Shown one piece after another: positions 35,933-47,666 of a stretch of DNA of 64,000 nucleotides. Numbering within the stretch: position 1 is the stretch's first letter; every line of letters begins with the position of its first letter. Position numbers and translations under genes: made by a program. Below the pieces are notes generated by a model. It had not been told where the DNA came from. It saw nothing but the letters and a program-made list of their open reading frames with translations, and did no database searches. This DNA is from Pyrus communis (lineage: Eukaryota > Streptophyta > Magnoliopsida > Rosales > Rosaceae). Location of the stretch: assembly GCF_963583255.1 (NCBI RefSeq), contig NC_084815.1, positions 19,070,807-19,134,806 of the forward strand. Direction: 5' to 3'.

Positions 35933-35971
35933 TATGGTTTTCAAAAAAAACAAACTCTAATATCCCTAGGG

Positions 35972-36136
35972 CCACTCAGTACTACGGTTTGGTAATATTC
36001 ATTTTCACTTGAAAATGAGAGATCTTAGATTCGAATCTCGTGGATGACGAATTCGATATCAAATTAGACTACCCATTGTATGGTAACCGAACTTCTCCTC
36101 TGTGTAAAAATATCAAAGTACTAAAAAAAAAAAAAC
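35972..36136 (+). mobile_element. tRNA-derived SINE, 165 bp, with 17-bp TSD
   Basis: It begins GCCACTCAGTACTACGG, has a B-box-like AGATTCGAATC at 36027-36037 and ends in an A-run. A perfect 17-bp duplication CTCTAATATCCCTAGGG flanks it (35955-35971 and 36137-36153). The start resembles a SINE family I remember as common in apple-group genomes. Confidence 0.85.
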
Positions 36137-36153
36137 CTCTAATATCCCTAGGG

Positions 36154-36953
36154 ATTTTTTTCTTGCTCAACATAAGGACCAATTGAACTCATATTTCTTG
36201 TTTAAGCGCGTCACACCCGTTTACGAGTGTGTTTACGCACAAAACAGCTTAACCGAAGATTTTTCCCTTTTAAGACGATCATCCTTTTTTTTGTTTCCGG
36301 CTCACAAAGGAGACTAAAGGTAGGGTTGGCGGCCCTAAGCGGGAGGGGCAAACTTCGAAAGTGATACGTGGGAGGTACCCAAAACAGTAAAACACCCGAT
36401 TACGTGCCATAGCTAAGGGCCAATACACATCGTTAGGTTGGTACGACACTAACCTTCCAAATTTTACTTAAGGGCCTAAGTTTATTAGTTTTTGTTTCCT
36501 CCGCCGCGGCTGTGAAGGTCTGGGCTCTCTGCGCGACTCAGTGAAAGATTCAGCAACAATTTGGGCCCAGTTTTGGGCCTACAATCCAAAATTACCTCAG
36601 CCTGAGCCCATCACCCTAACACACCCCAATTTGGGCCCAACGATCCCAACCCACCTCAAATTCATTACATCATTTCGGAACACTGATTCAAGAAACTTTG
36701 TACTAGTTTTGAACGACTAACTACAGCTAAAATCTCACCTTCTGAACAAAATCGAAGGCAAAGAATGTACTCCCCGATCCAAAGGTTTGCATGCTCGTCT
36801 TCAACTGTTCTTTTACAATGAAGCACTCTCAATCTGCAAGCACATACTTTCAATTTTCTAGAGGTCAGCCGAACTGATAACAGCAAGTGATGCTCATTTC
36901 CGAAATCCAGATCGATTCAGAGTCTACCCCGCTAACACCATCCAAGAAACCAG
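36154..36953. other. Intergenic and 3' flank of the glycosyltransferase gene
   Basis: No gene is seen. The part next to 36954 is probably the 3' UTR; 36540-36650 repeats TTGGGCC motifs without obvious coding sense. Confidence 0.5.
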
Positions 36954-38982
36954 TTATTTAGTATCAGTAATCGAGCTGAAAGGTCCTTTACCACACTGTC
37001 CCACTGTTAAACTGACAACTTCCTCACTTGTTTGGTTCAGTTTGCAACATAACCGCTGCGGTACCTGTGGTAAGAGATATTCATTATATCATAAAAACTG
37101 GAAAAGGCAAGTCAGAAATCAGTTTCATTGCATATGGCAAAAGTAGCTGAGTGAAGAAACTCACCAAATGCCATTTCTCGGTGGGTGGATAGCCCAAAAC
37201 TTTAACTTTTCGCAGACTGCGCAAAAGTCGAAATCGGGAAAAGCAGAAAACCTTTCTCTTGAAATCATCTTTTGCTTTGCTCCGCATATATGATCCCAAT
37301 GTAGCATCCCCCTGTTTCCTAATATCTTTCAAGAAGAATAAAATAGGCTTCTTACAAACAGACCTATAAGGGTCTTTGGTATCAAAATCAAATTCATTCC
37401 TGTGACTTATCCCGTTCCAAGCAGAATAAGTCTGCTCTGAGCGCTCGAGGTCATGAGGGAGCACAATGTTTGGGAAGACTTCAACCACATAACCAAGCGA
37501 GACAGAAAATGTGAGACGGTGTCGATGATCATAGCAAATGGACCGCTGCAAAAAGCTGGTAGGTTGGAGTCTCATTGCCTGTGTGAAAAGCTTCAAACTT
37601 TGCAGAGAGGTGAAGCCGGGATAAAAAGGGTCAACAGCTTCAACATGGTGAATGGACACAAACGGTGCTATAGGATGCGAAGATAAAAGACCGTGCGCAT
37701 TACCCCTAATGTCATACTGCCATACACAAATCCATTTCACTAGTTAAGCAATGCTCTAATAAAAAGAAAGATATATACGAAACACTCTTGTGAAACAATA
37801 CAAGAACAAAACATGTTTCACCAATCAAGCAATGGTCACGGAAACAAAATGATCCATCCATTCATACATATAGGTGTTTGTTTGTAGAACTAGTAGCTAA
37901 TATCACACTGCCACAACAAACCCATCTCACCAATTAACAATATTCTGTTTTTGATAATGCGATAATCTAAACTACTATAATCTACAGCAAGGGATAATCT
38001 AGACTACTCTAATCTACAGCGAGGGGGATTCGAACTAAGGTGCAACATGGCGGGCACACTGCCCCCAGACCAACTAGCCTAACACACATGTGCAAGTAAG
38101 CAATGCTCTTTAAAATAGAAAGATATATGGATTTATATCTGAGATTACCTGATGGAAGCCAGGTTCTCTGGTTAATGGAATCCCAAGCTCAGTAATGCAG
38201 GCATGGAGACGATCGTCGCTTCCATAGAGCTTCGGGTACCTCTCGAGACACTTGTCCTGCATTCCGGATAGGGCTTCCGCCAAAGGGTGGCTAATTGCAA
38301 TGCCGCCGCCGCCAAACGCCATAGAGTGGCTAAAATAAGTGTTGGCAGAGTGACTCTCCGACGGGCTTCCCACATAAACCATCTCCGACGAGTCGTACTT
38401 GCCCAGCACGGCGACGAGGTTATCGACGTTGATGATGGTGTCGTCGTCGGCTAGGACGAACCACCGGACATTGGGGAGGCCAAGGCGGAAGCACTCGGAG
38501 ATTATCCGGGAGATTCGAAGCCCCGACGGGTGACCCGTCGGGTTCGTGTACCGAAACCGCGAGATGTCCTCGGAGACCATGATCGGCGGCAACAACCGAT
38601 CGACGTCGTTTTCCGGTAGCTTCTCTTCCAGCCATACGTGGCCGCGCATGTCGTTCGGGCGCCACCAGAGCCGGACGTACTCCTTCCGCTGCTTCCAGAG
38701 TTGGGCCGACCCGGCAATTCCGAAAACGATGTCGTTTAGAGTGAGCTCCTCAGAGTGTCCAACCCGTCGCGAAATGGTGCGGTTTCGGGAGCGAGTGAAG
38801 GACTGTGGGGCGGGGAGGGAGTGCGGGGTGGCGGAAAAGACGAGGGAAAGCCAAGCGGTGGTGGAGATCAAGAGGGCCGCGACGGCGATGACGGCGGTGC
38901 CCACGTGGCTCTGACGGTAACGCGGAGCTTTGGGCGATCTGGGATTGGCGTTGTTGGGGTTTATTGTTGACGACGTCGTCAT
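36954..38982 (-). CDS. Fringe-related GT31/DUF604 glycosyltransferase-like protein, 3 exons, 498 aa
   Basis: Exons on the minus strand are 38982-38149, 37716-37165 and 37064-36954, with GT-AG introns and all boundaries in phase 0. The start is the ATG at 38982 (MTTSSTINPN); the frame is open further upstream but has no ATG there. Residues 27-50 (VGTAVIAVAALLIS...) form a single signal-anchor segment, giving type II topology as in Golgi glycosyltransferases. The lumenal part has FGIAGSAQLW, then WFVLADDDTI near residue 178, the metal-binding DxD motif, and FGGGGIAISHPLA, all typical of plant DUF604/GT31 proteins. The C-terminal exon is short and Cys-containing (RLCCKLNQ). The donor and acceptor sugars are unknown for this group. 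An out-of-frame ATG lies 16 nt upstream (38998). Orthology to At1g33250 is inferred. Confidence 0.88.
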
Positions 38983-38999
38983 CGCCCCCAATGTTCATT

Positions 39000-39640
39000 T
39001 CCGTGCGCCGACCGCCACCGAATCAAAACCCCTAAACAACAATCCGGGATTTCGAATTCGGATTCGGATTTCGGATTTGGGACATTTGGGGATTTCGGAG
39101 TGCGAAGAGTGAGCGTGTGGGGCTTTAGGATTTATTGGTTTTAATTTATTTATTTTTAAAATAAATTTTGACGCTTTTGAATTCTGTAACGGCCAATGGA
39201 AACGCAGCAAAATGGAAAGCGTAAAATATTTGGAAAAAAAAGAGACGTTATGGTGGTTGGTGTGTAAAGGCGGAATATCGTGGCGGTACGTGTGTGCCGT
39301 GGGTTGGGAATCAAGACACGTGTGCGGCGTGCGGCGCGCGGCGACGGGGAAAAAGCCCTGCTAAAACCTACGCCACGTAGCGGGATTGTCAGGGGTAGTT
39401 CCGACCGGTATAGTTTTCCCGCAGCCGTTGGGGGTCGTCTCTTTTGCGTTTAAGGATAGTCGGGCGGCCGCGCGGAATAATAAACGTCAATGTCAACCGT
39501 TATTTGAATTTTGAATTGAGCACGATTTCGGATTTTTCTCCCTCCATTTTTTCATTTTAAATGAAACAATTGCTTCACATTCTTTTTCCTCTTTTATACA
39601 CGGTGAATTTTCGCTCAACATTATAAATTACAGATGTTTA
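39000..39640. other. Promoter-side region of the glycosyltransferase gene
   Basis: The stretch at 39230-39480 is markedly more GC-rich than its surroundings and contains ACGTG and CACGT cores (for example GACACGTGTG near 39315). Such G-box-like sites suggest a promoter; no clear TATA box was identified. Confidence 0.4.
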
Positions 39641-39654
39641 CTGTACATCTTACA

Positions 39655-40017
39655 TATTTCACGTGTCATTTTAACTAATTTTGATTAACGTTCATATTAA
39701 ATATTCTTTTTTAATTATAATCTTTATTAATTAATAAAACTCTTTTTGTCAATCAAAAGAGGGTAAAAAGACAAATTAAATTTCTATCACACACAAAAAA
39801 TGATGGGCAATAATGTAATTTCACATATCCAAATTTTACTATTTTTTATTGAAACCCCACCTACATATGATGGTAAAATACTTCTAATATTTAAAAATAA
39901 AAATAAACCACAAACAAAAACCTCTCACTCTCCATACGTTCTCACTTCTCTCCCTCCCTCTTTCTCATTTTCTAAAAAAATATGTTCATACACACAAAGT
40001 ATGTAGGCAAATGCTAG
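39655..40017 (+). mobile_element. Helitron-like non-autonomous element (3' end at CTAG)
   Basis: The 3' end has a short hairpin CATAC-ACACAAA-GTATG (39988-40004), then about ten bases and CTAG followed by T (40014-40018), the arrangement expected of a Helitron 3' terminus. Body sequence (AAATGATGGGCAA, TATTGAAACCCCACC, a CT-rich stretch) is shared in reverse at 63607 to about 63960. The 5' end is not resolved. Confidence 0.5.
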
Positions 40018-40029
40018 TAAAGATTAAAA

Positions 40030-40640
40030 AAACTAAAATACTCCTTATCTTTTCTCCACGCTTCTCACCTTTCTATCTGTATCTCTCTATTTTCCCCCAC
40101 CCTACCTAATCTGTAAAGCTCAACACATCTAATAAATCCTTGCATTCAACTCATCTTCTTCTCCATTTGACCATATGCAACAGAAAAAATGGCCATAAAA
40201 TCAAGAAGGCACATACTAGACGAAGAGTTAAACTTTTCTTTTCTCTCTAACCATGGCCATCGCAAGCCCAAGTAGTCGTAGTAGTGATGATGATTTTTCC
40301 AGTCATCTTCTTCACAAAATAGCGGCGGTATTGGGACGGTTAATCGTCAAAAACTTCAAACTCCTTCCTTTTCAGTGGCGGTCACGACCTTAGCGCCGTT
40401 AGCTATCTTGACTCTTTACTAGTCACGTTCCCGTCGTCTATACCGAAGATTTCTAGCTGACGCCAGCAAGTTCAGGCCATTGGGATGGGTGGTTATAGAA
40501 CCGAGGTTTTGTGACTATCAGACTTTCTTTTCATATACTTTTTTAAAAGTAAAATATAATTTTTAAATAAAAATTAACTAAAATTAAGTAAATTGGCACA
40601 TGACATAATTTTAGATGTATGGTGAGCATGCATTATAGTT
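40030..40640. other. Intergenic; nothing recognised
   Basis: No open frame with family features and no transposon ends are seen here. Confidence 0.4.
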
Positions 40641-40642
40641 TA

Positions 40643-41221
40643 GAGCAGCTCTAGAGGGAGCTCTAGCCCGATGGACTGGCGACATTTCATACCCAATAGC
40701 CCCAGCTCCTTACTCCAGCCCATGCGAGCGATTGGGCTGAGGGGGGGGCCGAATGAGAGGCCCGACTCAAATCTGTGGCCCGACAGCCTGAGGGCCGGCT
40801 GATGTCAGTCACTATATAAAATTAATAACTAATTAATTAAAAATCCAAAAAATTAATAAAAAATCCAATAAAATAAAATAAAATAAAAAGATTTAATTTT
40901 TCTATAAATATGTTATCATTATCTTCCAACTTACACCACAATTTTATATTTTCTCAAATACTTTGGGTTGCAATTTCTTATTTAATGACACGTGATCTAA
41001 CGAGACAGATTAAAAATCATATCCGAAATTACAAATAAAATTAATTTTTATTATTTTATAAAATAAAAAATACTAATATTTTATTACCTATTGCCATGAC
41101 TATTCAGTTTAGGGGTGGAGATGCAAAAGACAATTACTGTTCATTAAAGGCAGTTACTGCTCACTAGAGGCTATTCAATAGGAAGTTGCCCTAGGGGGGC
41201 CTTGATACGTTGGACTTGCTC
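40643..41221. mobile_element. PIF/Harbinger-like non-autonomous element, 579 bp
   Basis: The ends are inverted (left GAGCAGCTCTAGAG, right reversed GAGCAAGTCCAACG) and flanked by TTA on both sides (40640-40642 and 41222-41224), the target duplication typical of PIF/Harbinger. The interior is non-coding, with GC-rich ends and an AT-rich centre. The TIR match beyond GAGCA is weak and a 3-bp TSD can arise by chance. Confidence 0.55.
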
Positions 41222-41337
41222 TTAAGGTGGTGAGCAAAAATGCACCCTAATGTTTCAGTATCAAGTCACTGCACAAGCACGTGATGTGTGACAAAGCCAA
41301 GCAAGTGTTTTTAGATCCCACTCTATTTTGTAATATG

Positions 41338-41906
41338 TGTGGATGCAAATTTTAGCCATCTTCTCATTTGATGAAAATGCACCTGCAAAATAATAACACC
41401 TAAGATTATGATCAAAAGCCTCATGCGTTCATGATGAATGGGGGGCTTGGCCAAAGAATCTCCGATGATAAAGTTAGAATTATGAAAAGAATGTGTTTTG
41501 GAGTTTGTGGGTAGCAAATGACTTAACTATTTAGTGGGATAATATGGCTATTTATAAGGGAGTGGCTACCCCTATTTGGAGAATAGTGGCCGGCCATATA
41601 TAGTGCAATTGGGTGAATAATTGCAAGAGATTATGTGAAATAATATCTTATAATTAACATGGCAATTAATCCTAAATTACATAGAAAATTTGGGAATTAT
41701 CTTTTGAATAAGGATTTGATGAAGAGTGATGAGAAAGATTTGAATAAATACCATTTTGATCACCTTTGACTCTTCTTTGATTGAGCCGTTATTGTCCTTT
41801 GCATGCGCGTGGGAATCCCGATTTGCCTCAAGGGTAATTTTGTCATTTTAACCCAAAAGTCCATGTGTCACCTCAATAATTTTCTTGATTATTTTTTGGC
41901 TTCACA
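41338..41906 (-). repeat. 3' LTR of the 6.3-kb Tat-like element
   Basis: 569 bp, starting TGTGGATGC and ending TTCACA on the plus strand; carries a TATA-like box near 41550 on the minus strand. It contains about 24 bp near 41570 that are absent from the other LTR. Confidence 0.85.
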
Positions 41907-42929
41907 AATGTCCCCACATCTGTTGGGCTGCTCCCAAGAAAGGGCATCAGGTGTAGAGATCTTCCTTTGCTTTAGGAAACATAAGATTGCTTCCTATTTT
42001 GATGTAGATTCCCACTTTAATTGGCAACTAGATCCTTCTAGGAAAAGAAAATAAATCACTTCCAAAGTCTATTTAAGTCTACCTTAAGTAAATGATTAAA
42101 TCAACTTTAGAGAGCAATTTATTCTACCATACAGGAGAGAGAAAGCTAGAGGATATTTGTTCCCCTCCCATAGCAATCTTCTTCACTTGCCCGTGCAAAG
42201 GACCGTCTTTCATTGTTTCTTCGTCTTCATAACTCACCAAAGACCGAAAAAAAAAAAAAAAAATTCCTTGTCTTCTTAATTTTTTGGAGCCTCAGGGCTT
42301 GAAATTTGGCTAGACAGGGGTCGAGGATGTGTGAAAAAGGTGACTGCAAAGGCCACGGTGTTGCTGTCGTGGGTGGCTTAGTGCGGTGGGGGCTCGGCAT
42401 GGGCCGAAGGTTGGTTGCAACGCCGTGGGCCGCGGAGGTGAGCTGGGGCTCGACTTGGGTTATCAGCGAGGTGAGCTAGGTTCAGATAGCATGTGCTAGG
42501 GCCCACTTGGCTTGGGCTAAGGCTGGTGGGCGTTAAGGCACAAGGTCTAGGTTGTTGGGCTTGGGCCTGTGCAAATATTGAGGAATGAGGTGCAGGGGCC
42601 ACTGCCCCGCTTTCTATTGGTTTTGGGCTGTGAGCCATTGGGCCGAGAGCAGAAAGGGAAATGGGAGCCATCGCGGGTTGGGCTCCCTTGAATTTTATCC
42701 TTAGGTCGTGGGGCCTGATGCACATTTTTTTTTTTGCAGCTGTCTAACAATTCTTCCTTGCGTTTTTGTAGAATTTCTTCGAACACGTCTTCTTCAAGCC
42801 ACAATAGTGACGATGGTGTACCGCCGTTGTATCGTCAATGAGGGTCTTTGAGTAAAGTGGGCTGCTTCAAGGCTGCTCACTTCAAAATTAATTCCTATGA
42901 CTCGTTTAAAAAGCATATAGGCATGTCAT
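41907..42929. other. Internal non-coding part of the Tat-like element next to its 3' LTR
   Basis: The minus strand next to the LTR reads AGATGTGGGGACATT, where a polypurine tract should lie. Further in, 42378-42804 (-) is open, with a helical start (LEEDVFEEILQKRKEELLD) and then Pro/Ala-rich sequence; I do not recognise it and it may be read by chance through GC-rich DNA. Confidence 0.45.
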
Positions 42930-44946
42930 TTCGTCTGGGATGCGTGTGAAGTGTGTCAAGAAGGGTAACAACCATGAGCCATGTAGTGCGTCTCGGAAAG
43001 CTATCAAGTTTCACCCCTACTACTTCGTGCTGGCATTTACTTTTCCTATATCATGTTTCTTTCAAGAAGTGTTTTGCTCCATGAAGTGTGCCCCCGCACA
43101 GTGTTTTCCAAATACGGTCCTTGTGATGATGAGATTCCTCAATTTGAGCCAATTTTTGACTTAGATCTAACTGTCAATAAGTTCTGGTACTTCTTTAACA
43201 TATGCTGCATTGATGGAGTTAGGCAGATGCGATCCCGCCATAGGATTTTTGATAATTCGAGCAAGGGAGATCATGACTGGGCCAATGAGACTTTGGAGAT
43301 AAGTGAAGAGTAAGAGTCTGATTCTTTCCCTGAGCTGTGTATTCCGATGACTTTCATCACTGGTAAGTAAACTTCTTAGTCTCTAGGCTACTTTGTACTT
43401 TCGCTAAGCTGCTTTCTGATTTATTGATTATCCTTCTCTATTTATGTAGATTCAGAATTTGGCTATACTCCCAAGACTTCTCCAGATACGAAGAAGGTAC
43501 ATGTTGCTTTAGGTATCCCTGTTGAGCACCGTGAATGGCATTGGCTGCTTAGTACTCTTTGCTGGGATAAATGTGTACTGCCCTTCAGGGATGAGATAAA
43601 GAGGATCAAGGCAGATGCATTGACTAGTCTGATTGTTGTTGTAGAGCCTGCTATGAATGAAGGTGGAATGAAAAGATCTTCCTTGCTTGCTCAAGAGATA
43701 TCAATTGAGAAAATGATGAAGGCTTCCTCCACTGCTCGTGAGGGTCCGCTTGCTGCCGAAAAACTTATGATTGACTTGACTTTTTCCAAGAAGAAGAAAG
43801 ATGAGGTTGCTAGATTTGAGCCTGTGACACTTGCCATGCCAAAAATGGCTAATACGATCACTGATAGGATTGCTCAGCATAGAGGTTTCATCCTACCCCT
43901 AGTGCCGAAGTTTATACCAAGACATCCGTTAGGAGCTAAGTTCGGTTCACCTTTAGAGAAGCTTGCTACTATGAAAAGTGATGAGGTGGACTCTGCTACT
44001 AAAGTGGTGCCAATGCCTACTCCTCATGCTGTTGAGACTGGTTCACCTGCTGAGAAAGATGAGATTGTTTGTGTAGGCAGTTGTGAGAATTCCACCAAGC
44101 CTATTTCTAGAGAGTCTGTTGAGATCTGTGTGCTAAAGGGATACCAAGGCTGCCAAGGAGGTGGTAACAACTATGGTAGATGAGGCTTATTCTTTTGCCG
44201 AGAAGATAAAAAAGTTAGAGTCTGAGCACGTCGCTTCGAAGGGGTCCAATATCTCTTCCCCCACTTATCTGCAACTTGAGACTGCTTACTAGGAGATTGT
44301 TGACTTGAAGACTAGGCTTGATGTGATCCATGTTAAGTATGAAAGTGTAGAGAAGGAGATTGGTCGTTACATACCTCAAATTCAAGATCTTGAGTGTGCC
44401 ATTTTTGAGCTTCGTTCTGCTTCCTACGCAAAGGATGAAGACTTGATTGCTGCTTATAATCAAGTGATCCACTTCTAGAAGATCATCAATAGGCTTGAAC
44501 CCAAGTGTTGAAACTCCAAGGTGTGTTGAAGACCAATGAAAATCTGAAGAAAAAAATGGATAGGTTGCAGTGTGTCTGTGTTGGTTTGCTCAAGGAAAAC
44601 GAGCGGCTGAAAGGTAAGAAGGCATGCTTGAGGCTTCGTTTGTCCATTGTCAGGCCAATTTCTACAAGTTGAGCTATGTAGATCACCTTTTTGGTAGGTC
44701 GTCTGACTTTGAGTTTGCTGGGAAGGACTTTGACCCCTTCTTTATTTCTCCAAAAGACTTACTTGCCTTTACTTTTAAGGCTTTCATTGGTGAAGTAGTC
44801 AGAGAAGTTGGTGCCCAGGTTGGGGTAACCGAGGGTGAAGCGCTAGATGATGCTGCTGCTGAGACTGTGGTGGCTGCTGAAAGTATGGTGACTAGTAGTC
44901 ATGGGGTGTCCAAGCTGATGAAGAGTAATGTTTTAGGTAGCCTTTA
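42930..44946 (+). pseudogene. Spliced antisense ORF of the Tat-like element
   Basis: The reading starts near 42940 and gives a conserved-looking block (SRKAIKFHPYYFVLAFTFPI, WYFFNICCIDGVRQMRSRHR). A frame change lies near 43150. At 43363-43449 an 87-bp GT-AG interval separates two coding pieces, after which SEFGYTPKTSPDTKKVHVAL continues, so the ORF looks spliced. The long open part 43620-44183 is lysine/glutamate-rich. Near 44130 about 190 bp present in the copy at 1-412 are missing and the frame breaks; the end (44624-44946) aligns with 606-1001. It is opposite in strand to gag and integrase. The function is unknown; Tat elements are known for such extra antisense ORFs. Confidence 0.6.
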
Positions 44947-46214
44947 GGATTTTCTTTGTTTTCCTTGTTGCTTTTTTGTTTTGCTTGAACTCTATCAACC
45001 TTTGCTATTTGTTTATCAATTTTGCTAGAAAAATTAATAAACTTGCTTCCTTCGCTTTTCTTCATCTTCACTTATTTTTGTTTACACCCAACCTTTGACC
45101 TTTAGACCAACGGCAGAGATGCTGCTTTTCTATAAGAACATGCCCGCGTAGCCTATATAGCCGTAAGTTTTGGTGTAAAACATTTGTAAAGTTGTTAGCC
45201 ATATAGTTGGTAGCCGAACGCCTTACTTACAAACGTAGACGAGTCCGCGTGACAACTTGGCTATTAACTTTGGCTTTCTTCAATCCTTTGAGCTGTATGG
45301 CCTGCATCACAACATACTAAAGATTTATGGGGCATGAAATTCATTAACTTGTCGTATCAAAAGTACACAGTTATATGGAATTTTGTAGGCAAAGGTTCAA
45401 GAGAACTCCTTGCTCTTTATATAACCAATTATATGGGCTATATAGCAAGTATCACAACATTTTAGGAATTAGTGTAAATCTGAATGATCATTTAGTGCTT
45501 GGCAGATATGAAGCTTATCGACTGCGTAGCATGTCAGCAGTGGGTAGGGCTTCGTATATGCACGTTAACTATTTAACCTTTCACAAAAATGTGCGGTTGT
45601 ATAAGTTTAGTGCAGTTTACTGCTCGAAGGGTAAGCCGTAGGCAGTCTTCTGGAAACCGTAGGCTATCTTAGTGCACTCAATAGCAACTCCAGCGTAGCC
45701 ATCCATAAGGCATACTGCGTAATATGCCTCATCTGTCTCTGAGGCCCGGTTCCTTGAGAATTAGGCCAAAGACCAAAAATCCTTGAGTTAGCTAAGGCTT
45801 GAAAAAGACCATTGTGGCTACTTCTAGGAATCCCGGTGCAAGCCATTATACACCTAGTTACACCAAGGCAGCCCAACTCATCTATGTCTGGATATTCAGA
45901 ATGTATAGTTTATCCTATCGGATCAAAGAGCATACCCATACAGGTGCCAGGGAATTAGTTTACCCTTTTGCACTGGATAACATGGTTGGTCCCTAGAGGG
46001 TGCAATTTTTGCGGTAAGTTCCTAAAAAGGGCGCGATCTTCCTTTAAAATGCATGAGTAAAACGAACGAAAACTTAGCTATAAGGTAGGTGCTACATAAC
46101 AATTGGATAATCCTTAGCTTGTGAGGTGGTGCTCGTTGAGCTACTTGAGTTTTTGGGCTTTAATGTAGCGGGATGTCACGTATTGTACTTCCTTAGATTG
46201 TAGGCATTCCATTG
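44947..46214. other. Non-coding internal segment of the Tat-like element
   Basis: Parallel to 1002-2339 in the other copy; no gene is seen. The open stretch 45375-45641 is not kept open in the first copy. Confidence 0.55.
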
Positions 46215-46560
46215 TTATTCGATCTCTTTGTCGTTTATGGTGGCGAATGTGTAGCTACCCTTGCCACCTGCTCTGCTGATCTTGTATAGACCTTCCCAAA
46301 TAGGATCGATCTTTTTGGAGGCTTCTTTGCTAGCAGTGATGAAGGTCTTTCTTAAGACTAGATCTTCAGGTTGGAACTGCTGGATCTTAGCCCTTTTGTT
46401 ATAGCTGGAGATGAGCTGCTGCTGGTAAGCTGTGATGTGGGTGATGACTTTCTCGCGCTCCTCTTCTGCCATATCTAAGTTTGTGGCCATCTCATTTCTG
46501 TTCTGCTCGATGTTTGGCAATAGAGTACTGATACTTGGCACGATAACATTGAGCCTGCTG
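46215..46560 (-). pseudogene. Integrase C-terminal fragment of the Tat-like element
   Basis: Reads PSISTLLPNIEQNRNEM, then NKRAKIQQFQPEDLVLRK and DPIWEGLYKISRAGGKG, collinear with 2348-2671. Similarity to the first copy stops abruptly near 46548, the likely left junction of the internal deletion; the upstream continuation (to 46724) is unrelated GC-rich sequence. Confidence 0.75.
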
Positions 46561-47116
46561 CTGTGCAGCATGGGCCTGGGTTTGGCGTTGCTCTGTGGTG
46601 TAGGCCTAGGCATGCCAGGATGCAGTTGTTGACGTCTGGGCCTGGGCTGCTTGCTGGGCTCCTTTGTGTCGCAGGCTTGGGCTCGCTGCTGCAAGGTGGC
46701 ATGGGCCTGGACTTGTGGTTGCAAGGTGACGTCTTCACCGTGGGCTTAGGTCTCGCCGTAGGCTGCCACAGTGGCTGCTGTCGTGGTGGCTGTCGTTGGC
46801 ATAGCCATTGTGGTGCCCCGTGGGGGTGGTACCGCTCATCTTGTCGTTGCGTTGAGCCTCGTGGATCATCGTGATGGGGCTACATCGAGTCCTTCATCAT
46901 TTGGTTCATATCTTTAAACGTAAGAAGCTCCGTTTGTCGTGGTTTCCGAATTTCTCATCATTGTACTTCTCTTTTACGTTTATTCGAAGAACTTTGTAAA
47001 AAAATTTAGGAATAAGAACGTGCGAAAAAATCTACAAATGAACGAGAAATGAGAAACTTTGAATGCGAAAGTCTTCTCCGAGCATGTGAATTAAACTCTC
47101 AATGAAAGCACCAATT

Positions 47117-47661
47117 TTTGGATGCAAATTTCAGCCGTCTTCTCTTTTGACGAAAATGTACCTGCAAAATAATAACACCTAAAATTATGGTCAAAAGCCT
47201 CACGCGCCCACGATGAATGGGGGGCTTTGGCTAAAAAATCTCCGATATCAAAGTTACAATTATGAAAAGATTGTGTTTTGGAGTTTGAGGGTAGCAAATG
47301 ACTTAGCTTTTTAGTGGGATAATAGGGCTATTTATAGGGGAGTGGCCAACCATATATGGTGTAGTCGGGTGAATAATTGCAAGATATTATGTGAAATAAT
47401 ATATTGCATTTAACATGGCCATTAATCCTAAATTACATAGGAAATTTGAGAGTTACATTTTGAATAAGGATTTGATAAGGAGTGACGAAAGGGATTTGAA
47501 TAAATACCATTTTGATCACCTTTGACTCTTCTTTGATTGAGCTGTTATTGTCTGCTGCATGCGCGTGAGAATCACAGTGTGCCTTGAGAGTAATTTTATC
47601 TTTTTAACCCAAAAGTCCACATGTCACCTCAATAATATTCTTGATTATTTTTTGCTCCACA
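47117..47661 (-). repeat. 5' LTR of the 6.3-kb Tat-like element
   Basis: 545 bp, paired with 41338-41906. The inner terminus reads TTTGGATGC where the partner has TGTGGATGC, so the terminal CA (on the minus strand) has mutated. The primer-binding region AATTGGTGCTTTCATTGAGAG style lies just inside (47097-47116, minus strand). Confidence 0.85.
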
Positions 47662-47666
47662 ATATG

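Larger units (their letters stand above)
31510..36650. other. Gene-free spacer rich in MITE-like repeats and SSRs
   Basis: No host gene is seen. The stretch holds fold-back elements at 32494-32775, 33248-33645 and 35421-35932, a SINE at 35972-36136, a degenerate tandem repeat at 34040-34480, and GA/CT runs at about 32156-32175, 33645-33670, 34606-34644 and 34917-34947. Open stretches around 34483-34878 and 35610-35798 are low-complexity reads through CT tracts. Confidence 0.6.
41338..47661 (-). mobile_element. Tat-like Ty3/gypsy element, 6.3 kb, both LTRs and TSD present, internally deleted
   Basis: LTRs are 41338-41906 (3') and 47117-47661 (5') in minus orientation, flanked by a perfect duplication ATATG (41333-41337 and 47662-47666). 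Inside, the minus strand carries a 5' leader/gag-like GC-rich stretch (about 47100-46560), then abruptly the integrase C-terminus (46560-46215); protease, RT, RNase H and most of integrase are gone. The plus strand carries the antisense ORF (about 42930-44946). It is related to 1-9204 and needs another copy for mobility. Confidence 0.9.

Noticed and set aside
46563..46874. 103-codon plus-strand ORF in the Tat-like element
   Set aside because: Reads through a GC-rich simple-composition stretch; not conserved in the other copy.
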